Positions 6,075 through 13,820 are shown, counted from the stretch's first letter. The stretch: 19,860 nucleotides of DNA from Clostridia bacterium (GCA_900767815.1 CAAGAM010000102.1:1-19860); one strand, 5' to 3'. Translations and numbers: made by a program. Notes: generated by a model not told the origin, from the letters alone.

Positions 6075-7544
6075 ATGGAAAAATACGATATTTACAGCGA
6101 CATCGGCAAAAGAACGGGCGGGGATATTTACGTCGGCGTTGTGGGGCCGGTGAGAGCGGGGAAGTCCACTTTCGTTAAAAGGTTTGCCGAACTTCTGATG
6201 ATGCCGAATATTGCGGGTAAAAATAAGAAAAAAATCGCCACCGACGAACTTCCGCAATCGGGTGCGGGCAAAACCGTTACCACAACCGAGCCTAAATTTA
6301 TCCCCGGGGAAGCCGTGAAGGTTACTTTCGGCGGAAAAACCACCGCGAAAATGCGCCTTATCGACTGCGTGGGCTTTATGGTTGACGGGGCGATCGGTCA
6401 CGAAGAGGACGGCAACCCGAGAATGGTGCAAACCCCTTGGCAGGAAGAGCCTATCCCGTTCGAAAAGGCGGCGGAAATCGGTACGGATAAAGTTATTTCC
6501 GAGCATTCGACGATAGGCGTCGTCGTTACGACGGACGGTTCTATAACCGATATCCCGCGCGAAAACTATGAAAAAGCGGAAGAAATTACCGTCGAAAAGC
6601 TTAAAAAGATAGGTAAACCTTTCGTAATTTGCCTTAACACCAAAAATCCCGAAGCGAAAGAAACTAAGGAACTTAAAGCCGAATTGGAGAAAAAATACGA
6701 AGTTTCGGTCGTCGCGCTCGACGTTTTGAATTGCGGCGAGGACGGGTTTACTCTGGTGATGGAAAAAGCCCTTTCCGAGTTCCCGATTAAGTCCGCGGAT
6801 ATCGACCTTCCCGATTGGCTTTGCGCTTTGCCGCCCGAAAACAGAGTCGTTTCGGAGATAATTTCCGCCGTTAAGGAAGCTTCGGCGAAGATGAACAAAA
6901 TGAAGGACGAGCGTTGCCTCGAAGATTGCATTGCGACCGTCGATAAGCTTATCCCCGCAGGCGTAAAGGTGGACGCGGGCGAGGGGAAAGTGTGCGTGAA
7001 AGTGAATGCGGACAAAAGCCTTTTCTATGAAGTAATTTCCGAAACGTGCGGCGAAACCATCGACGGCGAATATAAACTCATGAGTTTTGTCCGCGATTTG
7101 TCAAAGGCGAAATGGGAATACGACCGTATTCGTTCGGGGCTTGAAGCGGCGGACGAAAGGGGTTACGGAATAGTTCTTCCGTCCGAAAAAGACGTTGCGA
7201 TAGGCGAGCCGACGCTCGTTAAGCAGGGTAATCGTTACGGCGTGAAGATTACGGCGGAAACGGAGAGTTTGCACGTCGTGAAAGTGGGCGTAAAAGCTTC
7301 GGTGAACCCCATTTCGGGGACTAAAAAGCAGTGCGAGGATTTTATCGACTTCATTTCGGAGGAGACGAGAGAAGGAAAGGTTTCGGAAGCGAAAGTTTTC
7401 GGCAGACCGCTCGGCGAACTCGTTTTGGACGAGATAAACCGGAAATCGGGCGCAATGCCCGAGGAAACCCGCGGAAAATTAAAACGCGCCGTAACAAAAA
7501 TGGTCAACGACGGCAAATATAAGGTTGTTTACTTCGTTTACTGA
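6075..7544 (+). CDS. spoIVA: Stage IV sporulation protein A, spore coat morphogenetic ATPase
   Basis: SpoIVA forms the basement layer of the spore coat. It is made in the mother cell, binds the outer forespore membrane and polymerises using ATP. The product of 489 residues matches the usual ~490. The N-terminus MEKYDIYSDIGKRTGGD is characteristic. The Walker A is GPVRAGKST (24-32, Lys30). The conserved CVGFMVDGAIGHEEDG and MVQTPWQEEPIPFEKAAEIGT segments follow, then an NTKNPE stretch and the C-terminal region needed for membrane targeting. AAGGAG (6064-6069) lies 5 nt before the ATG. It is a single-gene transcript closed by a strong hairpin at 7570-7604. The reading frame is intact, so the host is probably a real spore former. 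Confidence 0.96.
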   Translation: MEKYDIYSDIGKRTGGDIYVGVVGPVRAGKSTFVKRFAELLMMPNIAGKNKKKIATDELPQSGAGKTVTTTEPKFIPGEAVKVTFGGKTTAKMRLIDCVGFMVDGAIGHEEDGNPRMVQTPWQEEPIPFEKAAEIGTDKVISEHSTIGVVVTTDGSITDIPRENYEKAEEITVEKLKKIGKPFVICLNTKNPEAKETKELKAELEKKYEVSVVALDVLNCGEDGFTLVMEKALSEFPIKSADIDLPDWLCALPPENRVVSEIISAVKEASAKMNKMKDERCLEDCIATVDKLIPAGVKVDAGEGKVCVKVNADKSLFYEVISETCGETIDGEYKLMSFVRDLSKAKWEYDRIRSGLEAADERGYGIVLPSEKDVAIGEPTLVKQGNRYGVKITAETESLHVVKVGVKASVNPISGTKKQCEDFIDFISEETREGKVSEAKVFGRPLGELVLDEINRKSGAMPEETRGKLKRAVTKMVNDGKYKVVYFVY

Positions 7545-7569
7545 GAAAATATTTTAAGGGGGAAAGGGA

Positions 7570-7604
7570 AAGCCCGCCGCTCGGAATTGCCGGGCGGCGG
7601 GCTT
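7570..7604 (+). terminator. Intrinsic terminator after spoIVA
   Basis: A 15-bp GC-rich stem: AAGCCCGCCGCTCGG (7570-7584), loop AATTG, and CCGGGCGGCGGGCTT (7590-7604), with one T-G pair, followed by ATTT. It lies between spoIVA and the converging YugP-like gene and may serve both. Confidence 0.8.
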
Positions 7605-7624
7605 ATTTACGTTATAATTGTAGA

Positions 7625-7708
7625 TTTTTAATCTCTGCGGCGATTTCTCGTCATGTCGATTAGCGGTTTTTAATCTCTGCGGCGATTTTTCATCATGCCG
7701 ATTATCGC
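7625..7708. repeat. 42-bp tandem duplication across the 3' end of the peptidase gene
   Basis: Two head-to-tail copies, 7625-7666 and 7667-7708, both starting TTTTTAATCTCTGCGGCGAT and differing at about five positions, mostly transitions. The right copy encodes the last residues and stop codon of the YugP-like gene; the left copy lies just beyond the stop. Confidence 0.85.
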
Positions 7709-8395
7709 GATAAATCTTAAAAGATAGAGGAGAGACATGAGGAGCGACGCGACGTAAGTCATCGCAGCCGCCGAAAGCACTTTTTTTGCTCCCCGCAGCT
7801 CGTCGCTTGCCAAAACTCCCGATTCCGACAGCATTTTTATCGCGCGGCGGGACGCGTCTATTTCGACGGGCAGAGTTACGAGGGCGAAAATCGTCGTGAG
7901 CGAATACATGGCGATGCCGATCGCGATTACTATATCCGCCGTTTGCTGATTGATAAAAAAGCTTAAAATAACGCCGATTATCGCAACGGGAACGGCTAAG
8001 CGCGAACCGATATTCGTTATCGGAACCAAAATCGAACGCAGAGTCATTAAAAACGACCCGGTGTGTTTCTGCACGGCATGCCCGCATTCGTGCGCGGCAA
8101 CGCCGAGAGACGCGATATCCGTTCCGTCGTAAACATTTTCGGATAAGCTTAAAACGTCGGTAGACGGGTTGTAGTTATCGGTTAAATTTCCGCGTATTTT
8201 CTGTATGTCTACCGAATTTATCCCTTGCCTTTCCAAAATCATATCGCTCATTTCGTGTGCGTTCCACATGGAACGCGACTGAACTCGCGAATATTTTTTA
8301 TATCTGTACGATATAAGACATTGACATATTATCGAAATGATTATGCCGGGGATTACAATTATAAAAGAACCGTAATAAATAAAATAAAGCCACAT
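7670..8395 (-). CDS. YugP-family neutral zinc metallopeptidase, membrane protein
   Basis: A membrane-bound zinc peptidase of the YugP family (241 residues). An N-terminal membrane helix (about 4-26) is followed by a cytoplasmic catalytic part with NYNPSTDVLSLSENVY and the zinc motif AAHECGHAVQ (His102, Glu103, His106). A third ligand is likely Glu178 in LPVEIDASRRA. Two or three further membrane helices surround residues 122-175, and one is near 215-233. The ATG at 8395 is chosen because AGGTGG lies 5 nt upstream and a promoter sits 40 nt upstream. The open frame extends to 8569 but crosses that promoter. Its substrate is unknown; the family occurs widely in Firmicutes. It is monocistronic. 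Confidence 0.93.
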   Translation of the reverse strand: MWLYFIYYGSFIIVIPGIIISIICQCLISYRYKKYSRVQSRSMWNAHEMSDMILERQGINSVDIQKIRGNLTDNYNPSTDVLSLSENVYDGTDIASLGVAAHECGHAVQKHTGSFLMTLRSILVPITNIGSRLAVPVAIIGVILSFFINQQTADIVIAIGIAMYSLTTIFALVTLPVEIDASRRAIKMLSESGVLASDELRGAKKVLSAAAMTYVASLLMSLLYLLRFIAIIGMMKNRRRD

Positions 8396-8434
8396 AATTC
8401 CACCTTTTAACCGCATATCGTCGCGGCTAAGTTC

Positions 8435-8463
8435 AGTATACCATAAATCCCCGCCGATTGCAA
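8435..8463 (-). promoter_or_regulatory. Promoter of the YugP-like gene
   Basis: TTGCAA (8463-8458), 17-bp spacer, TATACT (8440-8435), with an extended -10 TGG directly before it. The predicted leader is about 33 nt. Confidence 0.75.
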
Positions 8464-8595
8464 TGTAATACGTAAAATATATCTGTGAAAACTTGCAAAG
8501 CGTTTTGCGGGGAGAATAAAAGCCGAGCGTAACCTGATTATCGCGATTTGTCGTTTTTCCGTCGGGCAATAGGTAAGCGTTGCCGCGGATTTTAG

Positions 8596-8613
8596 CCGAT
8601 AATCGACTTATAG
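8596..8613. repeat. 18-bp repeat, copy downstream of the feo operon
   Basis: CCGATAATCGACTTATAG, identical to 11358-11375 and in the same orientation. It lies 10 nt beyond the stop of the Cys-rich protein gene. The two copies bracket the whole feo operon. Confidence 0.85.
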
Positions 8614-8622
8614 CCCGTTATT

Positions 8623-8895
8623 TCAATCGTGATTAGCTTTATCGTCGGGCGTTTTGCCTGTTTTTTCGGCAGGACTATTTTCCGTTTTGTCCGTCGTGTC
8701 TTTCGCCGTTTTTTCGGTTTCGTCTGCCTTTTCGGCGGTTTTTTTTGCATGCCCGCACATTCCGCATTTCGAGCAGTCGCCCCCGCAGCCGCCTCCGCAG
8801 CCTTTGCCGCGACGGGCGTTGCGGATCGTAAAGAAAAGGGCAAGCCCTATTATTATCGTCAGAACTATTATGAGAATATAATCCAAAGGTTTCAT
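8623..8895 (-). CDS. FeoB-associated Cys-rich membrane protein
   Basis: A 90-residue protein. An N-terminal membrane helix (about 3-22, YILIIVLTIIIGLALFF) is followed by basic residues and a Cys/Gly cluster GCGGGCGGDCSKCGMCGH (about 32-49, six Cys) that could bind iron. The tail is low-complexity and rich in Lys, Thr, Glu and Asp (about 50-90). Proteins of this type are regularly encoded next to feoB in Firmicutes and may take the place of FeoC. The ATG at 8895 is used because GAGGTG lies 6 nt upstream; an upstream in-frame GTG overlaps that RBS. It is third in the feo operon, 80 nt after feoB. The charged tail is longer than I expect for the family, but this was not checked. Confidence 0.85.
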   Translation of the reverse strand: MKPLDYILIIVLTIIIGLALFFTIRNARRGKGCGGGCGGDCSKCGMCGHAKKTAEKADETEKTAKDTTDKTENSPAEKTGKTPDDKANHD

Positions 8896-8955
8896 GCTAT
8901 GCACCTCGGTTTTGCGGGACGTTTCCGGACCGATACTTTGTTTTGTAACCGCCGC

Positions 8956-8983
8956 TTTAAGTCAGATAATTTAAGTCAGATAA
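8956..8983. repeat. Exact 14-bp tandem duplication across the feoB stop codon
   Basis: TTTAAGTCAGATAA occurs twice head to tail, 8956-8969 and 8970-8983. The right copy contains the end of feoB including its TGA (8976-8978). Confidence 0.9.
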
Positions 8984-10985
8984 ACAGACTTCCGACCTGA
9001 AAGATTATAAGAGCCGCGACGTAAGCGACGAGACATTGCATCACGACGATGCCGAGCGTTGCCCAGAACGATTTGAATTCCTTGCGGATTGTGGAAATCG
9101 TCGCAACGCAAGGAGTGTATAAAAGGGTGAACACGAGGAAACTTACCGCGGAGAGCGGAGTAAACATCGACGGGAGGACGGCGGAGAGCATGTCCGCGCT
9201 TGTTCCCGATAACACCGCGAGCGATGAAACCACGGCTTCTTTTGCCGTGAAGCCCGATATGAGCGCGGTTACGACCCGCCAGTCGCCGAAGCCGAGCGGC
9301 TTAAAGATTACCGCTATGAATTTGCCTATGTATGCGAGAATACTCTGCGTGCCGTCGGTTACGTAATTGAGCTTATAATCGAAACTCTGCAAAAACCATA
9401 TTATAACGGTTGCGAGCAGAATGACGGTGAAAGCTCTCGACAAAAAGTCCTTTGCTTTTTCCCAGAGGAGCAGAGCTACGCTTTTTGCCGACGGCAGACG
9501 GTAGTTGGGAAGTTCCATTACGAACGGAACGGGCTGACCTTTGAATTTCGTCGACTTTAAAACGAGCGCGACGAGTATCGCGAGTATCACCCCGAAAAGG
9601 TAAAGCCCCATCATCACGAACGCGCCGTATTTGGGGAAGAATGCCTGCGTGAATACCGCGTAAATGGCGATTTTTGCCGAACAGCTCATATACGGGGTTA
9701 AAAGTATCGTCATCTTTCTGTCTCTGTCGGACGAAACCGTTCTCGTTGCCATAACGGCGGGAACGGAGCAGCCGAAGCCCATAAGCATGGGGACGAAACT
9801 TCTTCCCGAAAGTCCTATTTTTCTGAGCGGCTTATCCATAACGAACGCGACCCTTGCCATATATCCCGTATCCTCCAAAATCGAAAGGAAGAAAAAGAGG
9901 GTTACGACGATGGGAAGGAAGGATAAAACGCTGCCTACGCCCGTGAAAATGCCGTCGATTATAAGCCCGTGGATGACGGGGTTCAAACCGTAATCGGTAA
10001 GAGCTTTGTCGGTAACGCCCGAAAGCGCGGAGATTCCGAGTTCCAGAAGGTCGGAAAGGTATTTCCCGATGACGTTGAAGGTAAGTAAGAACACGAGGAA
10101 AAGAATTCCGAAAAATACCGGGATAGCCGTATATTTCCCCGTGAGAACTTTATCTATTTTCATCGAGCGGGCGTGACCTTTGCTTTCGTGGCATTTGACG
10201 ACGGAATTTGCCACCACGTTTTCGATAAACGAATAACGCATGTCGGCAAGCGCGGCGTTTCTGTCAAGCCCCGATTCGTCTTCCATCTGAACGATGCAGT
10301 GTTCGATAAGTTCGCGCTCGTTCTCGTCGAGTCCGAGCTTATCCGCCATATCGTCGCCACCCTCGATGAGCTTTGCCGTACAGAACCGCGGCGGAATGCC
10401 GAGTTTTTCGGCGTGGTCCTCGATGAGGTGGACTATTGCGTGCATGCAGCGGTGTACGGGCGAATCTTCCGAACAGAAATCGTATTTCTGAGGTTTTATC
10501 CTGTTTTTCGCCGTGTCGATTGCCTTGTCGATGAGTTCGGAAACGCCTTCGCCTTTCGCCGCGCTTATCGGAATAACGGGTATGCCGAGCGCGTCGCTCA
10601 TCTTCTTAACGTCTATGCTTCCGCCGTTTTCGCGCACTTCGTCCATCATGTTGAGGGCGAGAACGGTGGGAACTTTAAGTTCGAGAAGTTGAAGCGTGAG
10701 ATAGAGGTTGCGCTCGATATTGGTTGCGTCGACGATGTTTATTATTCCGTCGGGTTTTTCGTTTATTATGAAATCGCGCGTGACGATTTCTTCCTGAGTG
10801 TAAGGGCGGAGAGAGTAAATCCCCGGAAGGTCGACCACGGAATCGTTTTTGTGACCCTTTATCTCGCCCGATTTTCTGTCTACCGTAACGCCCGGAAAGT
10901 TTCCGACGTGCTGATTCGAACCCGTCAATGCGTTGAAGAGGGTGGTTTTTCCGCAGTTCTGATTGCCTGCAAGAGCGAATATCAT
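8976..10985 (-). CDS. feoB: Ferrous iron transport protein B (GTPase and permease)
   Basis: FeoB imports Fe(II) under anaerobic conditions. The 669 residues start with a G domain: G1 GNQNCGKT (7-14), G3 DLPG (52-55), G4 NMMD (112-115) and G5 SAAKG (141-145). A helical guanine-dissociation-inhibitor-like part follows (about 160-275). The membrane domain has two gate repeats with the conserved GFGCSVPAVMATRT segment, a TPYMSCSAKIAIY segment and the YTPCVATISTIRKE segment near the end. The G domain starts at residue 1, as in short clostridial forms. The start is 4 nt after the feoA stop, so translation is probably coupled. The operon is feoA-feoB-Cys-rich protein, controlled by the promoter and palindrome at 11241-11283. 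Confidence 0.97.
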   Translation of the reverse strand: MIFALAGNQNCGKTTLFNALTGSNQHVGNFPGVTVDRKSGEIKGHKNDSVVDLPGIYSLRPYTQEEIVTRDFIINEKPDGIINIVDATNIERNLYLTLQLLELKVPTVLALNMMDEVRENGGSIDVKKMSDALGIPVIPISAAKGEGVSELIDKAIDTAKNRIKPQKYDFCSEDSPVHRCMHAIVHLIEDHAEKLGIPPRFCTAKLIEGGDDMADKLGLDENERELIEHCIVQMEDESGLDRNAALADMRYSFIENVVANSVVKCHESKGHARSMKIDKVLTGKYTAIPVFFGILFLVFLLTFNVIGKYLSDLLELGISALSGVTDKALTDYGLNPVIHGLIIDGIFTGVGSVLSFLPIVVTLFFFLSILEDTGYMARVAFVMDKPLRKIGLSGRSFVPMLMGFGCSVPAVMATRTVSSDRDRKMTILLTPYMSCSAKIAIYAVFTQAFFPKYGAFVMMGLYLFGVILAILVALVLKSTKFKGQPVPFVMELPNYRLPSAKSVALLLWEKAKDFLSRAFTVILLATVIIWFLQSFDYKLNYVTDGTQSILAYIGKFIAVIFKPLGFGDWRVVTALISGFTAKEAVVSSLAVLSGTSADMLSAVLPSMFTPLSAVSFLVFTLLYTPCVATISTIRKEFKSFWATLGIVVMQCLVAYVAALIIFQVGSLFI

Positions 10986-10989
10986 TTGT

Positions 10990-11214
10990 TTAATTCTCCT
11001 TAACGTTGATTTTTTCCGCTTCCTCTTTCCGAAGCGTAAGCTCGTACCCGCGGATGTGAATTTCGATCGGATCGCCCATCGGCGCGATTTTTTGCAACGT
11101 TACTTTCGTTTTCGGGATAAGCCCCATATCGAGCAGTCTGCAACGAAGAGAGCCTTCGCCGTTGACCGCCGTGATGGTTGCGGTTTGTCCCGTTTTCAAT
11201 TGTGCTAAGGTCAT
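10990..11214 (-). CDS. feoA: Ferrous iron transport protein A
   Basis: A 74-residue cytoplasmic SH3-like protein that supports FeoB. It shows the FeoA pattern MTLAQLKTGQTATI, then LRCRLLDMGLIPKTKVTLQKIAPMGDPIEIHIRGYELTLRKEEAEKI. The start at 11214 is chosen because AAGGA lies 8 nt upstream and it fits the family length of ~75. The frame is open further upstream (to 11283), but that part crosses the promoter. It is the first gene of the feo operon. Confidence 0.95.
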   Translation of the reverse strand: MTLAQLKTGQTATITAVNGEGSLRCRLLDMGLIPKTKVTLQKIAPMGDPIEIHIRGYELTLRKEEAEKINVKEN

Positions 11215-11240
11215 AAATTTTTCCTTTTCGTATATATAAG

Positions 11241-11255
11241 TTAGTCTAAGGCTAA
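11241..11255. promoter_or_regulatory. DtxR/IdeR-like operator at the feo promoter
   Basis: On the minus strand TTAGCCT-T-AGACTAA: 7-bp arms matching at 6 of 7 positions around one central base. It covers the predicted transcription start and touches the -10. It resembles the DtxR-family box (TTAGGTTAGCCTAACC type), fitting iron-dependent repression of feo. Confidence 0.55.
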
Positions 11256-11283
11256 TTATAATCGTCGGGCGCGTATAAGTCAA
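11255..11283 (-). promoter_or_regulatory. Promoter of the feo operon
   Basis: TTGACT (11283-11278), 17-bp spacer, TATAAT (11260-11255). The leader is about 34 nt, with AAGGA before feoA. Confidence 0.85.
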
Positions 11284-11337
11284 CGATATTAAATCGGTAT
11301 ATTGAAATTTTTATCGCCGCGCCGTTTATTTTGGACG

Positions 11338-11357
11338 ACGTAAAAATATATTTACGT
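11338..11357 (-). terminator. Hairpin downstream of spoIIE
   Basis: ACGTAAA (11338-11344) / TTTACGT (11351-11357) with a 6-nt AT loop. An alternative outer pairing is GGACG (11333-11337) / CGTCC (11355-11359). It is directly adjacent to the 18-bp repeat copy and is the only hairpin in the spoIIE 3' region. There is no real U-run, so terminator function is uncertain. Confidence 0.45.
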
Positions 11358-11375
11358 CCGATAATCGACTTATAG
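11358..11375. repeat. 18-bp repeat, copy between spoIIE and feoA
   Basis: CCGATAATCGACTTATAG, identical to 8596-8613. It lies 38 nt beyond the spoIIE stop and 75 nt upstream of the feo -35. The core CGAT-A-ATCG is an odd palindrome. Confidence 0.85.
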
Positions 11376-11412
11376 GCTCACTATTGAGGGTTGATGACGT
11401 CAAAAACGAAAA

Positions 11413-13689
11413 TTAAGAGGCTTTTTTGAATATGCGCACGCAAAACGCCGTCATGTCGTCTTTCGCGACCTGTCCGTCCAAGAGAAGAGCTTTTTCTAAA
11501 ATATTGTCCGCAAGCGATTTCGGATTAAGGGCGCGCTGAGCGGAAAGAAAATCGATAAAATCGGAAGAGGAGCCGAAAGCGTCCGAAATTCCGTCGCTCA
11601 CGAAAACCACCACGTCGCCCGAGTGAAGTTCGGTTTTGCAGACGGTGGGGTGAAGCTCGTCTAAAATTCCCAAAGGAAGGGAACTGCCCTCGACGATTTT
11701 CACGGCGTCCTTCGTTATGACGAAGGAATACGGCGAGCCGATTTTGATGAAATCCGCGCTGCCCGAAAACAAATCTATAACGCCGATATCGAGCGCGGTG
11801 AAATTATCCTCGCCGTTGAACGACAAAATTTTATTCACCGTGGATAAAACCGTCTCGGAAGAAAGCTCGGCTTTATAGAACGTTTCTATGAGAGAAATGG
11901 TCGTGGCGGAAGTTTCGGAAGCCTTTTTTCCGCTCCCCATTCCGTCGTTTAAGGCGATGAGAAATTTTCCTTCGGAAATTTTCGTTACGGAATGTGTGTC
12001 GCCGCTCTTTTCCTTGTCCGACTTTGTTTTTTGCGCCACCGAAAAAGCCGCGTCGAAAACGGGCGTGCGTTTTAAAGTTATCGCGGTGAGTTCTTCCGAA
12101 ACGTTGAAAACGTCGGTCATCGTCACCGAAAAACCGATTATTTCTTTAACGGCTTTCAAAAGGAGCTTGCTCGTCGCCTGCTTTTTGGGAAGCAGAACGT
12201 TTATTTCTATGTCGTTGCCCTCGCCGAAAACCTGCGTTTCGTAAGCGTAAATGCCCGCGCTTAAAAGATTTTTGGAAATCGCGCCCGCAAGCTCGCCTTT
12301 GGTTTCCAGCCGCATGCTCGTTTTGCAGGCTATGTTTTTGAGTACTTCGCTAAGCCCGTCCGTCTGCGCGAGAATGAGTTCCCGCCCGTGTTTCATAGAT
12401 TCCGCTTTTAAAAGTTCGCGCTCGGAAAGGGCGACGAGGTCGTTTGCCGCTTCCACGATTTTTTCCTGATGCGAACATTTTGAAGAAAACGCGGACGGCA
12501 GGTCGGCGAGGTTTAACCTGCCTTTTGCGGTTGCAAGGGATACTATTTTACCGAGGTCGTCGTCGGACGGGAAGAGCCTGCTTCTGCATTCGGACAATTT
12601 TTTACAGCCCGAACAGCATTTTACGAAGAGTTCGTCGCCCATGTCGGCAGTCGCCTGTTTCTCCTCGTCCGCGTTTTCGGAAAGTTTTTTGATGGAAGCG
12701 GACATTTCGTCGAATACCGAAGAGATTTCGAAAAGCTTGCCCGAAATGCTCAGTCTGCTTCTGTTGAGCGCGTATTTTCCGAGATTGTTGTCCTTATAAA
12801 CGGTAAGTTTGTCGCGTATATTCGCAAATACTTTGGATGGGATGAACAGATACAGGCACACCGGCGCGATTATCGCGCATTGCATCCACGTAAGCCAATC
12901 GGAATAAATATCCGTGAAATTCCACAAAAGGAGCTTGACGACTAAAATTCCTATTCCGGTCGCGAGTTTCGAGTGCGGGCATAAGCACACCGCGACGAGA
13001 CCGTATAGGGCGGGCGGGGCGAGCATTGCCGCGTTTTCGGTGAACACGAACGCGGGAATGGCGGCGATAATCGCTACCGTCGGCGCGTGGCTTCTTCTTA
13101 AAACGGAAGCGGATAAAAGGATGAGTAGCACCGAAAACGCTTCGTAAACGGGAAGCGAGAAAATACGGATTCCGCCATATGCCGCAAGTATGTATAAAAT
13201 CGCCGCCGAAACGAGTTCGTCCGTCGAAAGCCGATATTTAAGCCCTTTTATTATGAATACTTTCGCCGCCGGAACGAATACGAACCCGAGCGGAACGGTA
13301 ACTCCCGCGACGATTGCCCGCACGGTTACGTTGTATGCGTCCGATAAAAACACATACGGCACTACGGCTGCCGTTATCGCAAACGCGAGCGAAAAGGACG
13401 GTTTTTTTCCGAGTTTACCCGCGACGAGGTAAAATACGAGAATTACCGCCCCGCCCGAAAATCCGTACAGAATTATCATCGGCGAAAACGACGCGGCAAA
13501 GGGCAGCAAATAGAGCGTAAACATTGCAGCCTTAGGCAAACCGACGTATAAATTCGCCGAAAGAAGAGCTACGGAGAACGGGGCGAATCGTCCGTCGGCA
13601 AACGTTAAAAGGGTGTATCCCGCAAAGGCGAGAAGGCATTTCATGAACTTTTTAAGACCGAACGGTCTTTTCAAACCGAAATTTTTCAT
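11413..13689 (-). CDS. spoIIE: Stage II sporulation protein E, membrane PP2C phosphatase
   Basis: SpoIIE dephosphorylates SpoIIAA at the sporulation septum, which releases sigma-F in the forespore. The 758 residues show about ten N-terminal membrane helices (to ~280). A central region follows with Cys-rich segments CCSGCKKLSEC and SKCSHQ (~365-420), as in other clostridial SpoIIE. The C-terminal PP2C phosphatase has NDGMGSGKKA (581-590, metal-binding Asp582), VSDG (Asp699) and KDDMTAF (Asp744/745). It is a little shorter than Bacillus SpoIIE (~825). The ATG at 13689 has no RBS and lies 6 nt after a TATAAT, suggesting a leaderless transcript; an internal ATG at 13644 has no better RBS. The spoIIAA-spoIIAB-sigF partners are not in the window. 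Confidence 0.96.
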   Translation of the reverse strand: MKNFGLKRPFGLKKFMKCLLAFAGYTLLTFADGRFAPFSVALLSANLYVGLPKAAMFTLYLLPFAASFSPMIILYGFSGGAVILVFYLVAGKLGKKPSFSLAFAITAAVVPYVFLSDAYNVTVRAIVAGVTVPLGFVFVPAAKVFIIKGLKYRLSTDELVSAAILYILAAYGGIRIFSLPVYEAFSVLLILLSASVLRRSHAPTVAIIAAIPAFVFTENAAMLAPPALYGLVAVCLCPHSKLATGIGILVVKLLLWNFTDIYSDWLTWMQCAIIAPVCLYLFIPSKVFANIRDKLTVYKDNNLGKYALNRSRLSISGKLFEISSVFDEMSASIKKLSENADEEKQATADMGDELFVKCCSGCKKLSECRSRLFPSDDDLGKIVSLATAKGRLNLADLPSAFSSKCSHQEKIVEAANDLVALSERELLKAESMKHGRELILAQTDGLSEVLKNIACKTSMRLETKGELAGAISKNLLSAGIYAYETQVFGEGNDIEINVLLPKKQATSKLLLKAVKEIIGFSVTMTDVFNVSEELTAITLKRTPVFDAAFSVAQKTKSDKEKSGDTHSVTKISEGKFLIALNDGMGSGKKASETSATTISLIETFYKAELSSETVLSTVNKILSFNGEDNFTALDIGVIDLFSGSADFIKIGSPYSFVITKDAVKIVEGSSLPLGILDELHPTVCKTELHSGDVVVFVSDGISDAFGSSSDFIDFLSAQRALNPKSLADNILEKALLLDGQVAKDDMTAFCVRIFKKAS

Positions 13690-13695
13690 GGCTCG

Positions 13696-13701
13696 ATTAT
13701 A
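13696..13701 (-). promoter_or_regulatory. -10 element of spoIIE, 6 nt from the start codon
   Basis: TATAAT (13701-13696), then CGAGCC, then ATG at 13689. At 17 bp the -35 is poor (AGTTTC), which would fit an activator-dependent promoter. Confidence 0.55.
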
Positions 13702-13733
13702 TATCGTTTTTCGCCGCGGAAACTCGGAGAAGA

Positions 13734-13760
13734 GGTCGAAAGAACGAAAATGAAGTCGAA
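13734..13760. promoter_or_regulatory. Two Spo0A-box-like heptamers upstream of spoIIE
   Basis: GGTCGAA (13734-13740) and AGTCGAA (13754-13760) each match the 0A box TGTCGAA at 6 of 7 positions and start 20 bp apart, on one face of the helix. They lie about 45-71 bp upstream of the predicted spoIIE transcription start. Bacillus spoIIE is Spo0A-activated. Confidence 0.4.
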
Positions 13761-13785
13761 AATTAAAAAAATCCCGTCATTATGC

Positions 13786-13814
13786 TTGAAAAATTTACGC
13801 CCAGGCTGTATAAT
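13786..13814 (+). promoter_or_regulatory. Promoter of the M6-like protease gene, leaderless arrangement
   Basis: TTGAAA (13786-13791), 17-bp spacer, TATAAT (13809-13814), then 6 nt (TGTCGT) and ATG 13821. Transcription should start at or within a base of the ATG. Confidence 0.7.
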
Positions 13815-13820
13815 TGTCGT

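Noticed and set aside
5868..6506. Long minus-strand ORF overlapping spoIVA
   Set aside because: Arg/His/Phe-rich shadow of the spoIVA coding strand with no RBS and no family features.
7554..8087. Minus-strand ORF of 177 codons over the YugP-like gene
   Set aside because: Other-frame shadow; it contains the translated tandem repeat and basic low-complexity sequence only.
8592..8843. Lys/Arg-rich minus-strand ORF overlapping the Cys-rich protein gene
   Set aside because: Out-of-frame reading of the Cys-rich gene and its low-complexity tail; no start signal.
8895..8904. GTG start three codons upstream for the Cys-rich protein
   Set aside because: The GTG is part of the RBS GAGGTG serving the ATG at 8895.
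10173..11003. Plus-strand ORF of 276 codons antisense to feoB
   Set aside because: Antisense of a well-conserved gene; no RBS and no recognisable domain.
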